This document shows positions 46,126 through 60,730 of a stretch of DNA of 64,000 nt, one piece after another (positions within the stretch are counted from its first letter, which is position 1; every line of letters starts with the position of its first letter). The stretch is taken from the NCBI GenBank assembly GCA_021849295.1, contig JAJZTA010000014.1:1-64000 (forward strand), given 5' to 3'. Source of the DNA: Pseudomonadota bacterium. GTDB taxonomy: Bacteria; Pseudomonadota; Alphaproteobacteria; Micavibrionales; UBA2020. A program made the translations under genes and the position numbers. Under the pieces are notes generated by a model. The model saw only the letters and a program-made list of their open reading frames with translations. It searched no databases and was not told where the DNA came from.

Positions 46126-48333
46126 TTCGTCACCGCCTTTAAAATGCGCTCGGGCGTGGCGGGCGCGTCGAGATGGCCCTGCGGATTGACGGACAGGACG
46201 GCATCCTTGATCGCCAGAAACACCGCCGTGCCAAGCATCAGCGGCGGCTCGCCCACCGCCTTGGAATTGTAAATCGTGTCTTCCTGATTGACGCCGTCAT
46301 AGAGAGCAACGCGGAAATCCTTGGGAATGTCGCGGCCGGTGGGAATCTTGTATGTACTTGGCGCGTGGGTTTTGAGAACACCTTTGTCGTCCCACCACAA
46401 TTCCTCCGACGTCAGCCAGCCCGCGCCCTGCACGAAGCCGCCCTCGATCTGCCCGATGTCCACGGCGGGATTGATGGAGCGTCCGACATCGTGAAGAATA
46501 TCCGCGCGGAGAATATTGCTCTCGCCCGTCAGCGTATCAATGATAACTTCCGCGATTGCCGCGCCGTAGGCGAAATAATAGAACGGACGGCCTTTCGCCG
46601 CCGGTCTGTCCCAGTCGATCTTCGGCGTCTTGTAAAAACCCGTTGAGGAAAGCGAAATCCGCTCCGCATAAGCCGCCATCACCAGTTCTTTCCACGGCAG
46701 GTTGCGGCCCGCGTCGAATTTATCCAGCCGCTCTTTGATCGTCAGCGCAGCAGCTTCCGCTGCCTTGCCGTTCATGTCCACGCCGCTGGAGGCCGCGGTC
46801 GCCGAGGTGTTCGGCACTTTGCCCGTGCTGGTCGCGGTGATTTTGACGAGGCCGAGCGGGATGCCGAAGGCATCCGCGACGATCTGGCAGACTTTGGTGT
46901 GCAGGCCCTGCCCCATCTCCGTGCCGCCGTGGTTGACCTGCACGCTGCCGTCTTTATAGACATGCACGAGCGCGCCCGCCTGATTGAGCATGGTGAGCGT
47001 GAAACTGATGCCGAACTTCACCGGCGTGAAGGCGATGCCTTTTTTGAGGATCTTGCTTTTGGCGTTGAAGGCACGAACCTCCCGCACACGCTTGGCGTAA
47101 TCGCCGGATTTTTCCAGTTGCGCGAAAATCTCGTGCGTGATGCTGTCCTCGACCGTCATGTAATAATGCGTGGTGCAGCGTTTGGCCAGTTTTCCCTTCG
47201 GGTCATAAAGGTTGATCTTGCGCACGTCGAGCGGCTCTTTGCCGAGTTTGCGGGCGATTTCATCCACGATATATTCGATCAGCAGCAAGCCCTGCGGCCC
47301 GCCGAAGCCGCGAAACGCGGTGTTGGAAACTTTATTCGTTTTGCAGCGGTAGCTGGTCACCTTCGCGTTGCCGAGGAAGTAGGCGTTATCAGCATGGAAC
47401 ATCGCGCGATCGGCGACGGCGTTGGACAAATCCGCCGAATAGCCGCAGTTGACCATATGCGTCATCTCGATGCCGCCGATCAGGCCGTTGCCGTCGAAAC
47501 CGACCTTATACGTGCAGTGCAGATCGTGCCGCTTGCCGGTCATGATCATGTCGTCGTCGCGGTCGAGGCGCAGTTTCACCGGACGCCCTGTTTTGCGCGC
47601 CAGCAACGCCGCCGCGCAAGCGAACAGCGAGGCCTGACTTTCCTTACCGCCAAATCCGCCGCCCATGCGCCGGATGTCCACCGTCACCGCGTGGTCGGCA
47701 AGGCCGAGAACCTTGGCGATCAGGTGTTGCACTTCAGAGGGATGCTGGGTCGAGGACCAGCAATGCATCTCGCCGTTCTCAAGCGGCGTGGCGAGCGCCA
47801 CCTGTCCTTCGAGGTAAAAATGCTCCTGCCCGCCGATGTCGAACGCGCCTTCCAAAACATGCGCGGATTTTTTAATGCCCGCGGCAGCATCGCCGATCTG
47901 CATGACGTACGGCTCGCCGACGAAAGATTTTTCCCGCACTGCGGTTTGCACATCGAGGATGGCAGGCAGAACTTCGTATTCCACCACGGCCTTGCGTGCG
48001 GCGGCACGGGCAATCTCTATCGTTTCCGCCGCGACCGCCAGCACGGACTGTCCCGCGAACATGACTTCATTTTCGGCGAAAACCGGATCGCCGCCGAACA
48101 CGGGCGCGACATCGTTCACGCCCGGAACATCTTTCGCCGTCATCACTGCATGCACGCCGGGGATGCGGCAACCGGAAATATCGATCTTTTTGATCTTCGC
48201 GTGGGCGTGCGGGCTTTGGAGAATGTACGCCTGCAGACAGCCCGCCGGTTCGCGAATGTCGTCCGTGTAGGTCGCGCCGCCGGAGACATGCATCTCCGCG
48301 CTGTCGTGCGGCAGGGCTTCGCCCATGGATTTT

Positions 48334-48350
<17 letters not shown>
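46122..48350 (-). CDS. xdhB: Xanthine dehydrogenase, molybdopterin-binding subunit
   Basis: This roughly 742-aa catalytic subunit oxidises hypoxanthine and xanthine. Molybdopterin contacts are seen in RRMGGGFGGKESQ, AFRGFGGPQGLLLIEY and GGTEMGQGLHTKVCQ, and the catalytic Glu in AVGEPPLMLG near the C-terminus. An N-terminal a/b hammerhead region (HVSGGATYTDDIREPAG) is complete. The start at 48350 lies inside the end of xdhA. An ATG at 48344 is equally possible. Confidence 0.95.
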
Positions 48351-53073
<4,723 letters not shown>

Positions 53074-53113
53074 TTATAAATCAGTTATTTAAATGACATG
53101 GCGACATTGTGTA

Positions 53114-53141
53114 TTGACACTATGTAAATAAAATTTATTAT
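53114..53141 (+). promoter_or_regulatory. Predicted promoter of the ankyrin-like protein gene
   Basis: A consensus TTGACA at 53114-53119 and TATTAT at 53136-53141 are 16 bp apart in an AT-rich gap. The expected start near 53148 supports the gene start at 53173 rather than 53140. Confidence 0.6.
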
Positions 53142-53172
53142 GTATATATCTGGAGAGGCAGAGGAAATTTTC

Positions 53173-54093
53173 ATGGCCTTCGGCAAAAGCAAAAAAGAGA
53201 CGGCGGCAGCGCCCGCGGCAGAACAAGCCTATGAGACAGGCCTGCACGGCACCGTTGCAGAGTTGCGTGCGTTCAACGCCGCCGCCAAGACCTACGTCGA
53301 GACCAAAAAAGCCATATTCGATGCCTATGATAAAAAATCCAACAGCGGCATGTCTCTCATGCACAGCCTTTCAAAATACTTTCAGCTCAGCGCAGCGTGG
53401 GAGGCAGCGGTGGATGTGCCTTACCAAATGCATCGGGAACTGAAAAAAGGCGCTATCGAGGCCTTCCTCGACGGGCATCCGGAAAACCTGCAGGAAATGC
53501 TTGCCCAGCCGCAAGAGTTTCTCGAAGACCGGTACCAGAATGAAAAAGAGTTTCGCAACAGGTTGCTCATACAACTGGCGGACAAAATGCCCGATGCCGG
53601 TGTTCCGCTGCTCGCCCTCGCCAAAGTGGGGAAAGAAGCCCGGCAGGAAATACTTAACGATGCGCTCTATACGCTGGTGAACGACTATGACGACGTCGAA
53701 AAAGAGACTTCCGCCCTGCTCGCAGCGGGTGCGGACGCCTCTTACAGCTCCAGTATCACCCTCGCCGCCGCCATTCACAAAGGCAAGCCCGCCGCCGTCA
53801 TCGACATGCTGCTCGAAAACGGCGCGAGCTATCAGGCGGCGCTTGAAAGAATGCAGGCCCACTCCGACTATTACGGCGACAAGACGCAGAAAATCGCCTA
53901 CGACGAATACCGGCGCGAGACCGAAGCCCGCCTAGAGGCGCAGGAAAAGCGCATCAGGGAGCTGGAAGAAACCGTCGCGGAACTGACAAAGAAAAAAGAT
54001 AAAGCCTCCGCCCCGGAAACCGGAGCAGCACAGAAGCCCGCAGGCCCGCAACCGCATGCGGCGGTCTTCGTCGAAAAATTCCGGAAGTTTTAA
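53173..54093 (+). CDS. Hypothetical protein with ankyrin-like segment and coiled coil
   Basis: The start MAFGKSKKETAA is preceded by AGAGGAA and gives 306 residues. The N-terminal two thirds are helical. About residues 183-222 resemble an ankyrin repeat pair (TSALLAAGADASYSSSITLA, then VIDMLLENGASYQAAL). The last part is a coiled coil (RLEAQEKRIRELEETVAEL) with a Pro/Ala tail. Such proteins usually mediate protein contacts; no enzyme motif is seen. A good promoter lies directly upstream. It converges with a lipoprotein gene, overlapping it by 4 nt. Confidence 0.65.
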   Translation: MAFGKSKKETAAAPAAEQAYETGLHGTVAELRAFNAAAKTYVETKKAIFDAYDKKSNSGMSLMHSLSKYFQLSAAWEAAVDVPYQMHRELKKGAIEAFLDGHPENLQEMLAQPQEFLEDRYQNEKEFRNRLLIQLADKMPDAGVPLLALAKVGKEARQEILNDALYTLVNDYDDVEKETSALLAAGADASYSSSITLAAAIHKGKPAAVIDMLLENGASYQAALERMQAHSDYYGDKTQKIAYDEYRRETEARLEAQEKRIRELEETVAELTKKKDKASAPETGAAQKPAGPQPHAAVFVEKFRKF

Positions 54094-54488
54094 GGTTTCA
54101 TTTTCCCGCGGAAATAATCGCAGGCCGGCGCGTCGCCGGAATAAACCGCGCTCGCAATGCTGCCTTTATCGACGCTGACCACCAGACGGCATTCCCAGGT
54201 ATAGGTTTGCACGTCCCTGCCCCTCATCCCCGGACGATAGACAACGTTTTTGCCGACGACGGAAACGCTCGGTCCCTGCTCCGGCAGATTGCTCTGCCAT
54301 GCCACATCATGCGTCCAGACATAAACGTCATTCATGCCGTGCTGCCGGATCGTTTGTTGCGGGCTGCCGAAATGCCCGACGGCGGCCGACAGCGGCTGCC
54401 CTCTCAACTGCGGCAACTCCGCGGTGCGCGGGGCGGAAGCGCACGATGCCAGCAGCAGCGCCGCGAAAATGGGAAACGCTTTTTTCAT
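54090..54488 (-). CDS. Putative lipoprotein, 132 aa
   Basis: The sequence begins [20 protein letters not shown], a clear lipoprotein signal with Cys at about residue 16. The mature part shows [18 protein letters not shown] and VYVWTHD, a pattern seen in small outer-membrane-assembly-like or DUF lipoproteins. Two more Cys (WECRLVV, ACDYF) could form a disulfide. The function is unknown. The start at 54488 is chosen for the signal peptide; the frame opens earlier. Confidence 0.7.
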   Translation of the reverse strand: MKKAFPIFAALLLASCASAPRTAELPQLRGQPLSAAVGHFGSPQQTIRQHGMNDVYVWTHDVAWQSNLPEQGPSVSVVGKNVVYRPGMRGRDVQTYTWECRLVVSVDKGSIASAVYSGDAPACDYFRGKMKP

Positions 54489-54690
54489 CTTGCTATCTTC
54501 ACCCCCATCCCTTCCGGCGGCTTTGATTGTCATCAAAGCGAATTTTCCCTTTATCTCCGCGGCACGTCAATCGCGCCTGAAAAATAACGGCCATATTTTC
54601 CAGATCGTGTGTTTCAACCCGCAAACGCCATTGATTTTAGCGGACATTTTGCACAGAATGAGGGCCAAAAGCAAAGAAGGATACATCAGC

Positions 54691-56082
54691 ATGAACACGC
54701 GTACCGAAAGCGACTCCATGGGCGAAGTCAAAGTCCCCGCCGACAAATACTGGGGCGCGCAGACGCAACGCTCGTTCGAGAATTTCAAGATCGGCACGGA
54801 AAAAATGCCCCTGCCCCTGATCCACGCGCTCGGCGTGCAGAAAAAGGCCGCCGCGCTGACCAACATGGAACTCGGCGTGCTCGACAGGAAAATCGGCGAC
54901 GCCATCGTCAAGGCGGCGGACGAAGTCATGCAGGGCAAGCTCGACGACCACTTCCCCCTCGCCGTGTGGCAGACGGGCTCGGGCACGCAGACCAACATGA
55001 ACGCCAACGAGGTCATCGCCAACCGCGCCATCGAAATCCTCGGCGGCGAGATCGGCTCGAAAAAACCGGTGCACCCGAACGACCACGTCAACATGGGGCA
55101 GTCGTCGAACGATACTTTTCCGACCGTCATGCACATCTCCGCCGCGGGGCAGATGCAAAAAGAACTGATCCCCGCGCTTGAACATTTACATGGCGCGTTG
55201 CAGGCCAAGTCCGATGCGTTCAAGGACATCATCAAGATCGGCAGGACCCACTTGCAGGACGCGACGCCCGTGACGCTCGGGCAGGAATTTTCCGGCTATG
55301 CCTGCCAGGTGAAATACGCCATTGACAGGGTCAAATCCTGCCTGCCGCGTTTGAGCCAGCTCGCGCAGGGCGGCACCGCCGTCGGCACGGGGCTCAACTG
55401 CAAGAAAGGCTTCCCCGAACTCTTCGCCAAAAAAGTCTCGGAGATCACCGGCCTCCCCTTCATCACGGCGGAAAACAAATTCGAGGCGCTCGCCGCGCAC
55501 GACGCGGTCGTCGAGGCCTCGGGCGTCGCCAACACCATCGCCTGCTCGCTGATGAAAATCGCCAACGACATACGTCTTTTGGGCTCCGGCCCGCGCTGCG
55601 GCATCGGCGAGATCCACCTGCCCGAGAACGAGCCCGGCTCCTCCATCATGCCCGGCAAGGTCAACCCGACCCAGTCCGAAGCCATGACGATGGTCTGTGT
55701 GCAGGTGATGGGCAACCACACCACGGTTTCCATCGCCGGCTCCAACGGGCATTTCGAACTCAACGTCTTCAAGCCGGTTTTGATCTTCAACCTGCTGCAG
55801 TCGATCCGCCTGCTCGCCGATGCAAGCCGCAGTTTCACCGACAACTGCGTCGTCGGCATCGAGCCGAACACAGCGCGCATCACCAAGCTTTTGAATGAAA
55901 GCCTGATGCTGGTCACCGCGCTCAACCCCGTCATCGGCTACGACAAGGCGGCAAAAATCGCCAAGAAAGCGCTGCACGACGGGCAAACGCTCAAAGAAGC
56001 CGCGGTGGAGCTGGATTTCCTCAGCGCCAACGACTTCGACAAGGCCGTACGCCCCGAAGCCATGATCGGAATGAAAGACTAA
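54691..56082 (+). CDS. fumC: Class II fumarate hydratase
   Basis: This 463-aa Fe-independent fumarase of the TCA cycle shows [49 protein letters not shown] and the superfamily signature [16 protein letters not shown] with the catalytic loop Ser. The ATG at 54691 has AAGAAGG upstream. The frame extends far to the left without conserved content. A ribbon-helix-helix gene follows 20 bp later. Confidence 0.95.
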   Translation: MNTRTESDSMGEVKVPADKYWGAQTQRSFENFKIGTEKMPLPLIHALGVQKKAAALTNMELGVLDRKIGDAIVKAADEVMQGKLDDHFPLAVWQTGSGTQTNMNANEVIANRAIEILGGEIGSKKPVHPNDHVNMGQSSNDTFPTVMHISAAGQMQKELIPALEHLHGALQAKSDAFKDIIKIGRTHLQDATPVTLGQEFSGYACQVKYAIDRVKSCLPRLSQLAQGGTAVGTGLNCKKGFPELFAKKVSEITGLPFITAENKFEALAAHDAVVEASGVANTIACSLMKIANDIRLLGSGPRCGIGEIHLPENEPGSSIMPGKVNPTQSEAMTMVCVQVMGNHTTVSIAGSNGHFELNVFKPVLIFNLLQSIRLLADASRSFTDNCVVGIEPNTARITKLLNESLMLVTALNPVIGYDKAAKIAKKALHDGQTLKEAAVELDFLSANDFDKAVRPEAMIGMKD

Positions 56083-56102
56083 ACTAAAGGACTGGAACCG
56101 AA

Positions 56103-56324
56103 ATGCCCGACAACAATATCAAACGTTCGGTGACCGTCGCGGGCCACCGCACCAGCATCACGCTGGAATCCGCCTTCTGGGAGGCGCTGAAAGAGATCGC
56201 CGTCGCCCAAAACAAATCCGTCAACGGACTGATCGCTGAGATAGACAGCCTGCAACCGGTCAACCTGTCGAGCGCGATCAGGGTCTTTATCCTGAAATTT
56301 TACAAAGAAAAATCAAATAGTTAA
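56103..56324 (+). CDS. Ribbon-helix-helix domain protein
   Basis: This 73-aa protein begins NNIKRSVTVAGHRTSITLE and continues FWEALKEIAVAQNKSVNGL, matching the RHH_4 type (PF13467) common in alphaproteobacteria. These are small dimeric DNA-binding proteins with unknown targets. It lies 20 bp after fumC, possibly in the same transcript. Confidence 0.82.
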   Translation: MPDNNIKRSVTVAGHRTSITLESAFWEALKEIAVAQNKSVNGLIAEIDSLQPVNLSSAIRVFILKFYKEKSNS

Positions 56325-56402
56325 AATTGCATCGAGTTTATTATTGATATAATATGGAAACAAGATTAGTGTGGCCTTTTATTTTAATTGGGGCTTCACG
56401 GT

Positions 56403-57045
56403 ATGGAATCTGCAGCTTTTCATTTCAATCAAGCCGTCATGCAGGCACGGCGCGATTATCCCGAAGAAACGGCGAATACTGTTTTCGCGGACACGTCTAC
56501 CTTTCACGGCAGACGCACAGTAAAGAAATTTTTTAAGAAAAGCATCCCCGCTTGGTGGCAATTCAACAAGCAAGCCCGTCAAAGCAGAAAACATTTCAAC
56601 AGAGAGATTTTTTATGCCGGAGCATGGAAAGAAAAAGACAAATCTCTTATCTGTATCAACCCGACAAACATTGAAAGAGAGCTTAAAGGCACGCTAAAAA
56701 ATCTCTATTTCGTTTTTAATCATGAACTTGGCCATATCATTCTCCCCAACGCGTATCATAGAAGCTGGGTCTTCGATCCGCCCACGCCTGAACAAAAAAA
56801 ATCATGATGAAAACGTTGCCGACTTCTTCTCTTTACTGCGCTGCATCAATCTAGGTGTCGCGCATAACGAAACCGCTATAATACTCTACAAGGAAAGAGC
56901 GCAATACGCTTCAGATCCCGCCATCAAGGACGATCGGCATCGCATGACATCCGAAACGTTCGCCAAACTGAAAGAAGTTTTGAAAAGTCATAGCCCTGCA
57001 AAGTTCACGCCGCAAACTGTCAAAAAAATCGCCATGAAAATTTAA
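56403..57045 (+). pseudogene. HExxH metallopeptidase-like gene split by a frameshift at an A8 run
   Basis: The first part encodes a soluble protein with the zinc motif FNHELGHIILPNAYHRSW and stops shortly after EQKKS. The second part, in another frame, continues as NHDENVADFFSLLRCI, whose E.xxD helix looks like the third zinc ligand of such enzymes, and runs to KKIAMKI. The frames meet at eight A (56794-56801); seven would restore one frame of about 213 residues. The start may be ATG 56403 or TTG 56388. A TATAAT lies at 56348-56353 behind TTGCAT with a short 15-bp spacer. It may be a mutation, a sequencing error or slippage. Confidence 0.65.
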
Positions 57046-57944
57046 GGCCGCGCCTTGTCGTCCGTGGACATCTCCGACGCCTTCAGCGCCTCGGCCAGCC
57101 TGTTTTGCGCAGCTCCGGGCTTAAGCGGCTTTTGCTGACTCTCATCCGGCGCCCAGCCGATCGCGTAGATGACATGGAACGTCGCGGGCACGGTGCCCTC
57201 CGCATCCGCGAACCTGTCGTGATAGATCTTTGCCGCCTGCAGCAAAACCCCGCGCCGCGTCGGCTTCGTCAGGCGGTTATAGGTCGCGTTGCTCGCGCCC
57301 ATGCCGCGCAAGTCCTGCATCAGCTTTAAAGGATGGGCGTAGCGCACGACGATTTTGTCGCTGTCCACCACGGGCAGCGCGAAGCCCGCCCGCTGCATCA
57401 GCGCGCCGACGTCCTGCGAATCCGCGAAGGGCGACACGCGCGGGCTCGCCCCGCCGGTCACGGCCAGCTCGGCCTCCATCAGGCACTGGCGCAGTTCGTA
57501 AAGGCTCTCGCCGCCGAGCAGCGCCGCCATGAACATGCCGTCCGCTTTTAAAGCCTGCTTCATTTGCAAAAGCGCCCCCGGCAGATCGTTGACCCAGTGC
57601 AAATGCAGATTGCTCACGATGGCATCGACGCTGCCCTTGGCCAGCGGCAAAAACTCCTCGTCCATCACCACGTCCGGCCGCATGCCGAAGGCCGCATCCA
57701 TGCGGATGATATGCTCCGTTCCCTTGCGCGCCTGCAGATGCGCCGCGGGCGCGCCGCCGAGACTGACCATCAAGGGAAATTCCCGTTTGACGAGATCAAG
57801 GCGCTCGTCCAGCCTTTCCGCCACTTCCCTGTAAAGAAAATCATATTGCGCAATGCTATGCGCCGCGCGCTCGCGGCGACGCCGCAACAGGTTGCGGTCG
57901 AAGACTTCGATCGATGAAGCCGGTCCGGATTTCTGCTGCGTCAT
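57042..57944 (-). CDS. SAM-dependent methyltransferase, NDUFAF5/BioC-like
   Basis: This 300-aa class I methyltransferase begins EVFDRNLLRRRRERAA, typical of alphaproteobacterial homologues of the mitochondrial complex I assembly factor NDUFAF5. FLPLAKGSVDAIVSNLHLHW and DLPGALLQMKQALKADGMF follow. The glycine-rich SAM loop is weak (MVSLGGAPAAHL). In mitochondria NDUFAF5 hydroxylates an Arg of a complex I subunit, so a methyltransferase reaction is not certain. It overlaps the start of the 890-aa gene by one base. Confidence 0.85.
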   Translation of the reverse strand: MTQQKSGPASSIEVFDRNLLRRRRERAAHSIAQYDFLYREVAERLDERLDLVKREFPLMVSLGGAPAAHLQARKGTEHIIRMDAAFGMRPDVVMDEEFLPLAKGSVDAIVSNLHLHWVNDLPGALLQMKQALKADGMFMAALLGGESLYELRQCLMEAELAVTGGASPRVSPFADSQDVGALMQRAGFALPVVDSDKIVVRYAHPLKLMQDLRGMGASNATYNRLTKPTRRGVLLQAAKIYHDRFADAEGTVPATFHVIYAIGWAPDESQQKPLKPGAAQNRLAEALKASEMSTDDKARP

Positions 57945-60616
57945 CAGTTTTTCGGCGGCGTGTTATCGCCCATCGTCGGCGCGGGCGGCTTGAGCTCCGG
58001 CGCGCGCGGTTTCAGTTTCGGCAGAGATTTTCCGATCATGCCGATGCTCTTGTCCACCTTCTTGATCCCCGCCGTTCCCTTGACGTTGACCTTGGCCTGC
58101 GCATAGCTCTGGCGCAGGCGTTTGCCGGACGGCACAACCGGCTGTTGCGGCAGCGGCGCGCTATCGCCCTGCTTGCCGCGCTGTCCCAGAATGCGCGACG
58201 GGATCGCCGAATAGCCCGCGTGCGTCGCTTCGATGGCAACCTTCTCCGTGGAAAGCGAAAAGCCCTGATATTTCTTGTGCGCGTCGTCCCTTGTCATGCT
58301 CGCGCTCATGTCGTGATTCAGCTCCTTCATGTGGCGCATGTGGAACGTCGCGATCGACTTCATCGTCGCTAGGCCGATATTATAGTTTTTGCCGAACATG
58401 AAGATCATGGTCGCGACGACGCTTTCGAGCATATAGGTGACGTTCCATTTTTCGGCGTCCTCGCCCGACGCGACCGTAAAAGGATAAATCCGCTGCGGCA
58501 TCACCCCGAGGTGGGTGAAGAAGCTCGGCCCCAGCGGCGACACCAGATCGACGTCGACGCGGAACTGCAGCGCGACGTAGGCGCGCGCCTCCTCCATGCT
58601 GCGCACGTCTTTCGGCAGCGGGAAGCTCGGCGCGTTGAGCGTCGCGCCGGTGCCGCCCATGCGGTTCGGCACCGGCATGATCTTGGGCTCCAGCGCGACC
58701 AGCAGGTTATTGTCCCAGTCCCGCGTGATCGGCAGGACGAGCGCGATGTTCTCCACGCCGTCGTCCGCCGTGATATATTCGACGTCCCGCGCGGAGAGGC
58801 TGCGCGTCTGGTTGCCAACCTTGCCTTCCTCGATGAAGACGGCCTTGACGGGCTTGAGGCGGACGGCCGTGCCTTTTCTTTCCTCCTCGAATTCGGCGGG
58901 CTCGGCCTTTTTCAGGACTTCCTCCGGATCGGCGGCGCGGACCGATTGCCGCACCGTCTTGGGCATGACCTCGCCGATCCACTCCGGCACCGGAATGTTG
59001 CTGCGGCGCATCAGGTCCATGACGTGCAGCTCCAGCCGCGGCTCCGGCAGAAGGCCGACCTGCGCCGCGAGCATGATGTCGGCGGCGTCCAGCTCGGTGA
59101 TCGTGCCGAGCTCGGTGAAGAGCGCGTCCTTGTCGCTATGGATCGGCCACGACGTCTTGCCCGGATTTTCGACCTCCAGAAAGACGCCCTCGATCGCCTC
59201 GTCGATCTGGTCGGGCGCGGGGAAATAGGTTTCGCCGACGAACCAGTTCTCGTCGTTCTTCGCGCGCAGCCCCGCGTAGGAGCGCACATAATCGAAAATC
59301 ATCTTGCGGTTGTCCTCGACATCGTCCGACATGCTGACGGTCGCCATCGAGATCGGCTCGATCAGGTGGCCGGACCATCTCTTGCCGTCGAGGTTGTGCC
59401 GCCCGTGCAGTCCGGCGTTGATGATCGGACGCGGATAGCCGCTGCGCACGTAGATCATCAGCCTGTTGTCGGGCGTGATCCGGTAGGGAATGACGTCGCA
59501 ATATTCTCCGGGGCGCTTGACCAGTTCGTGCACGGTGCCGGACTTTTTGTCGCGCACCACCATCACCTGCAAATCGCCGAGCGGCGCCGGCGACGGACGG
59601 CGTTCCTCCAGCAGGAGGCTTTGCTTGTCCGCCACTTTCTGCGTGATGATGAAGTGGTTGGTCGACGGATACCCCATCGGCCTGCCGTCCACGGAATAAA
59701 ACTGGAACTGCCCCTTGAAGCGGTTATTGACCACCCACGGGTTCGCGTAAGGCGACGAAAACACCATGCGCATGCCGATTTTCGAGCATTCGCGCGCGTA
59801 ATCCTGCGCCGTGAAGAAGGTATATTCCTCGCGGAGCGTCTTGTTCCAGTTGGCGCGGGAATCCTTGCGGTGGACGAACTCGATCGCCCACTTGTGCGGC
59901 AGGCGGAACAGGCGCGTGTTGGGGCGCAGCGGCTTGATCTCCTCGAGCCGGAAACCCTCCGCGCCGCCGTTGGGGAGCGGGCGCGCCGTGTGCGCGAAGC
60001 GTATCAGCAGATCCGCGTCCGACAACAGCGCCACGTCCTTGCCCTTGCTGCGAATGTTGGGAAATTCCAGCAGGACGTTTTCGTCTTCCGGCGGCATCAT
60101 GTAATCGCGGATTAGCATCGTGCCGCCGGTTTTGAGCTTCTTCACCTGTTTTTCGAGCAGACGGCCGATCTCGTCCGGATTGTAGCCCGCGTCGGAATAG
60201 ATGCCGTGCAGGATGTTCGAATTGACTATGCCGTCGATGGATTCATCCTCGAAATCGGGAATGTCGATCCCCGACTGGACGAACGACAGGTTCGGCAGGC
60301 GGAACGTCTTGCGGGCGAAGGCGATCACCGACGGATCGCGGTCCACGCCGATCACTTCCAGCCGCGGATTGAGCCGCGCCAGAACGTAGGTCACCTCGCC
60401 CGTCGCGCAGCCCATGTCGACGATGCGCGCGCCCGCGGGCAACAGAAAGTGCGCGGAAATCCGCGCCGCCTTTTCCTCGATGAAATCCGGCAACTGGATG
60501 AAGGTGCGCGGACGCAACGGATCATCCTTCGCACGCGCGGAGAAATTCCGGATGCTCTCGGCAACCTGCCGGTCAATCTCCGATTTGCCGTTCTCTGTTT
60601 TGTCGTTCTCTGACAC
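57944..60616 (-). CDS. 890-aa methyltransferase fused to Nudix-like regions
   Basis: The N-terminal third is a class I SAM methyltransferase: RIVDMGCATGEVTYVLA at about 64-80, VIGVDRDPSVIAFARK and SNILHGIYSDAG. The middle (about 350-490) and a later region (about 615-735) each look like a Nudix fold without a catalytic box: VIPYRITPDNRLMIYV to YFPAPDQIDEAIEGVFLEV, and LVLPITRDWDNNLLVALEP to PLPKDVRSMEEARAYVALQF. The expected REUXEE is absent in both. The C-terminal 100 residues are basic and Pro-rich. I know no characterised protein with this order. It precedes the NDUFAF5-like gene. Confidence 0.7.
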   Translation of the reverse strand: MSENDKTENGKSEIDRQVAESIRNFSARAKDDPLRPRTFIQLPDFIEEKAARISAHFLLPAGARIVDMGCATGEVTYVLARLNPRLEVIGVDRDPSVIAFARKTFRLPNLSFVQSGIDIPDFEDESIDGIVNSNILHGIYSDAGYNPDEIGRLLEKQVKKLKTGGTMLIRDYMMPPEDENVLLEFPNIRSKGKDVALLSDADLLIRFAHTARPLPNGGAEGFRLEEIKPLRPNTRLFRLPHKWAIEFVHRKDSRANWNKTLREEYTFFTAQDYARECSKIGMRMVFSSPYANPWVVNNRFKGQFQFYSVDGRPMGYPSTNHFIITQKVADKQSLLLEERRPSPAPLGDLQVMVVRDKKSGTVHELVKRPGEYCDVIPYRITPDNRLMIYVRSGYPRPIINAGLHGRHNLDGKRWSGHLIEPISMATVSMSDDVEDNRKMIFDYVRSYAGLRAKNDENWFVGETYFPAPDQIDEAIEGVFLEVENPGKTSWPIHSDKDALFTELGTITELDAADIMLAAQVGLLPEPRLELHVMDLMRRSNIPVPEWIGEVMPKTVRQSVRAADPEEVLKKAEPAEFEEERKGTAVRLKPVKAVFIEEGKVGNQTRSLSARDVEYITADDGVENIALVLPITRDWDNNLLVALEPKIMPVPNRMGGTGATLNAPSFPLPKDVRSMEEARAYVALQFRVDVDLVSPLGPSFFTHLGVMPQRIYPFTVASGEDAEKWNVTYMLESVVATMIFMFGKNYNIGLATMKSIATFHMRHMKELNHDMSASMTRDDAHKKYQGFSLSTEKVAIEATHAGYSAIPSRILGQRGKQGDSAPLPQQPVVPSGKRLRQSYAQAKVNVKGTAGIKKVDKSIGMIGKSLPKLKPRAPELKPPAPTMGDNTPPKN

Positions 60617-60730
60617 GGTCCTGCCTTTGCGCCTGCCTCCAATATTCTATACTAATACGGAAAAAGAGTGTTTTCAACAGGCTACGCCCTGTTTTTTACA
60701 CGAACAGACACCGGCTTGGAACAGGCGGAC

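Noticed and set aside
58511..60115. A 534-codon open frame on the plus strand
   Set aside because: It is antisense to the 890-aa methyltransferase gene and is Arg/His/Val-biased like other shadow frames here.
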